Assembly: GCA_031002005.1 (NCBI GenBank)
Contig: JARYHS010013631.1
Coordinates: 67,701,832-67,765,831 of the forward strand
Length of the DNA: 64,000 bases
Reading direction: 5' to 3'
Source: Vandiemenella viatica
Lineage: Eukaryota; Arthropoda; Insecta; Orthoptera; Morabidae
Of the stretch, positions 59,847-64,000 are shown piece by piece (positions within the stretch are counted from its first letter, which is position 1; the number at the start of each line of letters is the position of its first letter). The notes below the pieces were generated by a model. That model searched no databases. It was not told the origin of the DNA and saw only the letters and a program-made list of their open reading frames with translations. A program made the position numbers and the translations under genes.

Positions 59847-59874
59847 GAGAGAGAGAGAGAAAGAGAGAGAGAGA
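59847..59874. repeat. GA microsatellite
   Basis: GA-rich run with one AAAG interruption, immediately outside the GGGAGCGTCC-type right end. Confidence 0.85.
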
Positions 59875-59879
59875 TAGTG

Positions 59880-60950
59880 AGTGTGAACTGCACCGTTTCA
59901 AACAACAAACTTTGCTGGAATGTTACATTTAATGACAAAAAATGTTCTTATTGTGGGTGCTCTGTAGATAATAATAAAAAAAAAAAATTGTTTGTCAGTG
60001 AATGTGTAAAAACTCTTTTCCCTGACGAGGATGTAACAGATACTAACAAGTTCCTACTGATGATTCTCCTCTTTGTTAACAGATGGCGTGTGGCTTTAAA
60101 ATCATTCTGTAGTCTCTCATCCACATCTCAAAAAACACCACACACCATTCCAGTTATCCAAACGTACTGTAACAGTCACGAACAATTTCAAACTTTTGAA
60201 TGCAACTGGAAACTATAAATAAAACTCCAGAGAACTTCTGTCGCCCATTACACACTCCACAGTAACCGCCTGCGCCAGATACTGGGTATAGCATAAACTT
60301 TCGGTTTATTGGCTCTGGAGAATAACTTTTTCGAAGAAAACAGTAGTGTAAAGAATTCCGTTTTTAAAATTTGCTAACTTTGCACTCAGCCCACAGAAAA
60401 ACAAACACAAAGTCTGGTAGATATCAACATGTTGTGTCGGATAGTACCGAACACTTACTGTTAGAGCTCGTTGTAAACTTTCTTGCCCCGTAGCTTAAGA
60501 CTTGCTGAAGTTTCCGGTGTTCATGTGCGTCCCATTTGGTTTTATAGAGGCCTGGTGGCTAAGGTGTAAGATGTTTGCATTTTAAACTAAATATATCCGA
60601 TCTGTAACTCAGCCTCACTTCAATTGGTTTACGGAAATCTATGGTCTGAAAGCGACCTTTACCTTTCTCTAAAGAATCCAGCTCACCAATTATGTGGATT
60701 ATAATTTAAGAAACAAGTAGTATTTTCGCACTGTTTCGCTCGCACGGACCTTGGTGTGAGTAGTAATCCGTATGCCTTTTGTTTTTCTACGTTTTTAATG
60801 TAGTATCTTTGTAAATTTACCGTAAATTAAATTTGACAATTTGTTACGGTTATTGGAGTGTCAATCTTTTATGTGATTGAATTAACATTTTATGTACAAA
60901 AATAAATAACCAGAGCTACGCAATCAAAAAACAATATTAATAAATACCAA
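59880..60950. other. No recognisable gene; weak tRNA-like stretch near 60548
   Basis: A 113-codon plus frame at 59877-60218 contains several cysteines (KKCSYCGCSVDN) but no recognised domain. GGCCTGGTGGCTAAGGTGTAA at about 60548-60568 resembles a SINE box A, with no matching box B. Confidence 0.3.
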
Positions 60951-60954
60951 AGGG

Positions 60955-61775
60955 TGGGGTGTTTATATGTGTTGTGGTGTGATCTTTGATAGGTATCTCG
61001 TAAAGGAGTGTTGTGGTGTGATCTTTGATAGGAGTGTTTATATGAGTTGTGGTGTGATATTTTATAGGTATATCGTAAAGGAGTGTTTGTGTGTGTTGTG
61101 GTGTGATCTTTGATAGGCATCTCATGAAGGAGTGTTTATATATGTAATGGTGTCATCTTTGATAGGTATCTCGTGAATCACTGTTTTATGTGTTGCTGTG
61201 TGATCTTTGATTGGTATCTCGTAAAAGAGTGTTTATATATATTGTAGGTGTTATATTTGAAAGGTATCTCGTAAATGAGTGTTTATATGTATTGTGGTGT
61301 GAACTTTGATAGGTATCTGGTGAAGTAGTGTTTATATGTGTTGTGGTGTGATCTTTGATAGGTATCTCGTAAAGGAGTGTTGTGGTGTGATCTTTGATAG
61401 GAGTGTTTATATGAGTTGTGGTGTGATATTTTATAGGTATATCGTAAAGGAGTGTTTGTGTGTGTTGTGGTGTGATCTTTGATAGGCATCTCATGAAGGA
61501 GTGTTTATATATGTAATGGTGTCATCTTTGATAGGTATCTCGTGAATCACTGTTTTATGTGTTGCTGTGTGATCTTTGATTGGTATCTCGTAAAAGAGTG
61601 TTTATATATATTGTAGGTGTTATATTTGAAAGGTATCTCGTAAATGAGTGTTTATATGTATTGTGGTGTGAACTTTGATAGGTATCTGGTGAAGTAGTGT
61701 TTATATGTGTTATGGTGTGATCTTTGATAGGTATCTCGTAAAGGCGTGTTTATATGTTTTATGGTGTGATTTGTG
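60955..61775. repeat. Higher-order tandem array (49-bp monomers, 369-bp unit)
   Basis: The word GATCTTTGATAGG and variants recur at 60981, 61020, 61056, 61105, 61154, 61202, 61252, 61301 and 61350: mostly 48-50 bp, with two shortened monomers of 39 and 36 bp. The whole eight-monomer block repeats after 369 bp and the two copies (60959-61327 and 61328-61696) look identical by eye, followed by a partial third. Minus-strand threonine/histidine-rich frames are repeat artefacts. Confidence 0.9.
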
Positions 61776-63464
61776 GAACTTATTTGTTCTCGGTGCGAAC
61801 GAATAATAATTTCTTGCTCAGTTCTCCGGTCATAGAAAGTCATTAGATATATGGGAGATTTTAAGCTAGAATATACGTTTTCAGACTGTGAAGACCGCAT
61901 CTAAATCGCTTCTGTAGTTTTTCCGTGATTTATGAACAAAGCAAATACGCGAAAAACGCGTTAAAGGATTTATAATATTATTTGTGAAATATCAGCTGAA
62001 CCGAAATAACATCGGTCTTATGATTGAAAACTTTACGATTATTTACTCTTACAATGAATTGCGGCTCATGTAAATTAGATTAGTTCGAATTAAAATTAAC
62101 AATTTGCTTATTAAATGAACACAGCGCAGTTTCTGTTAAGACATAAGTGAATATTTCAGCCACACCTGAAATCTACAAATCGTAGACTGCTGTTATCATT
62201 CTTATGTTAAAGACCTCAAAGCTAACAGAGAGCTAGAATATTAGGTTTGGTAAACTTGGAGCCGCATCTTGGCAAACTGAAGGGTCCTACCCATTATCCA
62301 CCGCATCAATCTAGCTTCCTCAATTGGCATTCGCATCCGTTGGTAGGGAAATTAATACTTTTGAAGAGAGCGCGTTCGTTTTTTCCCATCAATTTCGAAG
62401 GCGTGCAATTTAAATATGAGGCAATTCGTTGCAGATGTCACAGCTAAATTAACCATTTTGATGCTATCAGAAAATTGAAAGTCTTCAGTAACGGTACGCG
62501 TCTTGCTGAATTAATGTTATCATTTCATTTCTCCTTGTGGAATTAAATTGTCTTCTCGTTCGGAAATTAGCTTCTCATGTCTAAATACTGATGGGGCGTA
62601 ATATTTATATTGAAACGGATAAACCGATATATGACGGTTGCAAATTACTCACTGAACCTGCGTTAATTGTAAGGTGGTACATTGTACATAACTTTCCATC
62701 TTTAATAAAGAAGTTCTACGTATGAACCGTGAGCTTGAACAATCCCCAATACGGATAGCAAGATACCACTAAAATTTAAAATGATTTTGCACTCTGTCTG
62801 AAAAGTTCTCGGCCTCAATTTGGGCTCGAATGCCAATCTTCCCAAGTAATAATCAATACAATAAAATAGTAAAGGTAAACTGTCTGTGCAGTTTTACATA
62901 TTATAGAGTATGTATCTCTGTCTTTTTTTGTTAGTGCTCTTATTAATTCCAGAATCAGTAATCCAAAGTGCATGTAGCATTTTTTTAATTTGTAGAATTA
63001 TTATCCTGTAAGGATTTAAACTGTTAGAGTACATTTTATTGCGCTACATAAAGTAGATATTTATGCAAATTCGATTTAAAGTAAATAAACTAAGTTTTAA
63101 ATGAGCGAAGCTTTTCTCGGTATTGTATATTAATATAGTCTCCTCGGAAAATTGAGTAAAAATACTGTTAACACACAATATGTCGACGACTGTAATCTCC
63201 GTCGTAATTTTTAGATGAAGTGTGATCCGGCCGGAAAATCTGAAGTGCGTTGTTGACTGACTGGCATGGTAACAGCGGGCGTTGTTACGTCGCCTAGCAA
63301 TAGTTTCATACAGTCTCAGTTGTCATTAGCACCCTGCGGAATACAAAACACATAACTTTGACGCTGGTATGCACCAGCACACTGGTCGATTTGAAGTTGA
63401 AGCCATGTCCTGGTTCCAGATAATGTTTCACAACAGTAAATTTGTACTTCTCTCCGTGGCAAAA
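61776..63464. other. No recognisable gene
   Basis: AT-rich sequence; nothing identified until the LINE RT begins. Confidence 0.4.
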
Positions 63465-64000
63465 TGTTCAGAACTTTTGAAAACTCTAGGAGAAGAAGGA
63501 ATTCAAAAGACATTCAAACTGATACGAAAAAGTTACGAAACAGGAGAGATTCCAACTGATTATCCAGTTTATTTTGATACAAAATATCATCCTTTTACTT
63601 CCGAAATAAACAATAGCCAATAAATATGAGAATTATTGCACCATAAGTCTAATATCACATGCTTCATAATCAATTTCTAGAATAATATACAGAGGAATAG
63701 ACAGGAAGTAGAAGGCAAAGTGGATGAAGATAATTTCAGGATAGGAAGAGAAGCAATTCTGGCTTTAAGATTAATGCTTGAAGCAGGGATAAAAAAAATT
63801 ATTTTATGGCATTTGTTGATTAGAAAAAGCGTTTGATAAAGTCAGGCGGGTTAAGATGTTCAAAATGTTTGAAGTAATCAGGTCTAAAATATCGATATTA
63901 AAGAGTATTTCATAATCTGTATGAGACTCAAAAGGCTATAATAAAAGCAAGGTGTCATGAGAGACATACATTAGTTTAGAAGGGTGTGAGTCATGGTTGT
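63465..64000 (+). pseudogene. LINE reverse transcriptase, N-terminal part, runs off the window
   Basis: SELLKTLGEEGIQKTFKLIR then SYETGEIPTDYPVY (open to 63621) corresponds to the segment before RT motif 1 ('...LLK-LGE-G---------Y-TGEIP-D'). In the next frames EAILALRLMLEAG and MAFVDxEKAFDKV-type residues (about 63750-63845) represent the palm with the catalytic 'EKAFD' D, and the alignment continues to the window edge. Stops and at least two frameshifts. The wording matches the lineage of 9183-10062 and 42638-43158. Confidence 0.8.

Noticed and set aside
59877..60218. 113-codon frame with clustered cysteines
   Set aside because: CxxCxC spacing matches no zinc-binding domain I know, and no flanking evidence.
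60890..61900. Threonine/histidine-rich frames such as those at 61125-60937 and 61494-61186
   Set aside because: They arise from the 49-bp monomers; the protein repeats mirror the DNA repeats.

Overview
The window looks like intergenic DNA from a large, repeat-rich insect genome. It is AT-rich, has no bacterial-style operons, and I found no exon of a host protein-coding gene that I could defend. Almost everything recognisable is a transposable element (TE) or its debris: tRNA-derived SINEs, several non-LTR retrotransposons (LINEs), a Penelope-like element, Tc1/mariner, hAT and Helitron DNA transposons, MITE-type elements, foldbacks and tandem arrays. The SINE body and the TE mix remind me of polyneopteran insects (grasshoppers, stick insects); this is recall, not a search.

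Layout. 0-3 kb: a decayed Tc1-like transposase split by a 384-bp MITE, then a mariner-like remnant. 4.7-6.5 kb: a SINE, a 40-T run, an 88-bp-arm foldback and a second tRNA-type repeat. 9-13.6 kb: a LINE fragment, two SINEs and the 3' end of a CR1/Jockey-like LINE with a short GATGTA-type tail. 16.3 kb: a Penelope-type end. 20.8-21.6 kb: a SINE and a short Helitron. 26-28.4 kb: a Penelope-like element with reverse transcriptase (RT) and GIY-YIG domains. 32.7-34.7 kb: a second Penelope-type end, a degenerate tandem repeat and a 490-bp foldback. 37.2-40.2 kb: a 3-kb Helitron whose interior has expanded into 16 half-units of a 368-bp dimer. 40.9-48.7 kb: four LINE fragments of different lineages and a 147-bp tandem repeat.

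50.3-59.8 kb is a dense nest. Six copies of the main SINE family lie here. An element with GGGAGCGTCC-type termini (54254-59832) appears to be interrupted by a hAT-type element with an exact 8-bp target duplication. That hAT element was in turn hit by a full-length 1237-bp DD41D Tc1/mariner element with TA duplications and by a SINE. A different SINE with an exact 13-bp duplication sits in the outer element. 61-61.8 kb holds a higher-order tandem array (49-bp monomers in a 369-bp unit). The window ends inside the RT domain of another LINE.

No element looks fully autonomous: each coding region carries stops, frameshifts or truncations. The best-preserved coding stretches are the CR1/Jockey-like LINE at 40.9-41.9 kb (one stop in about 317 codons) and the DD41D transposase.
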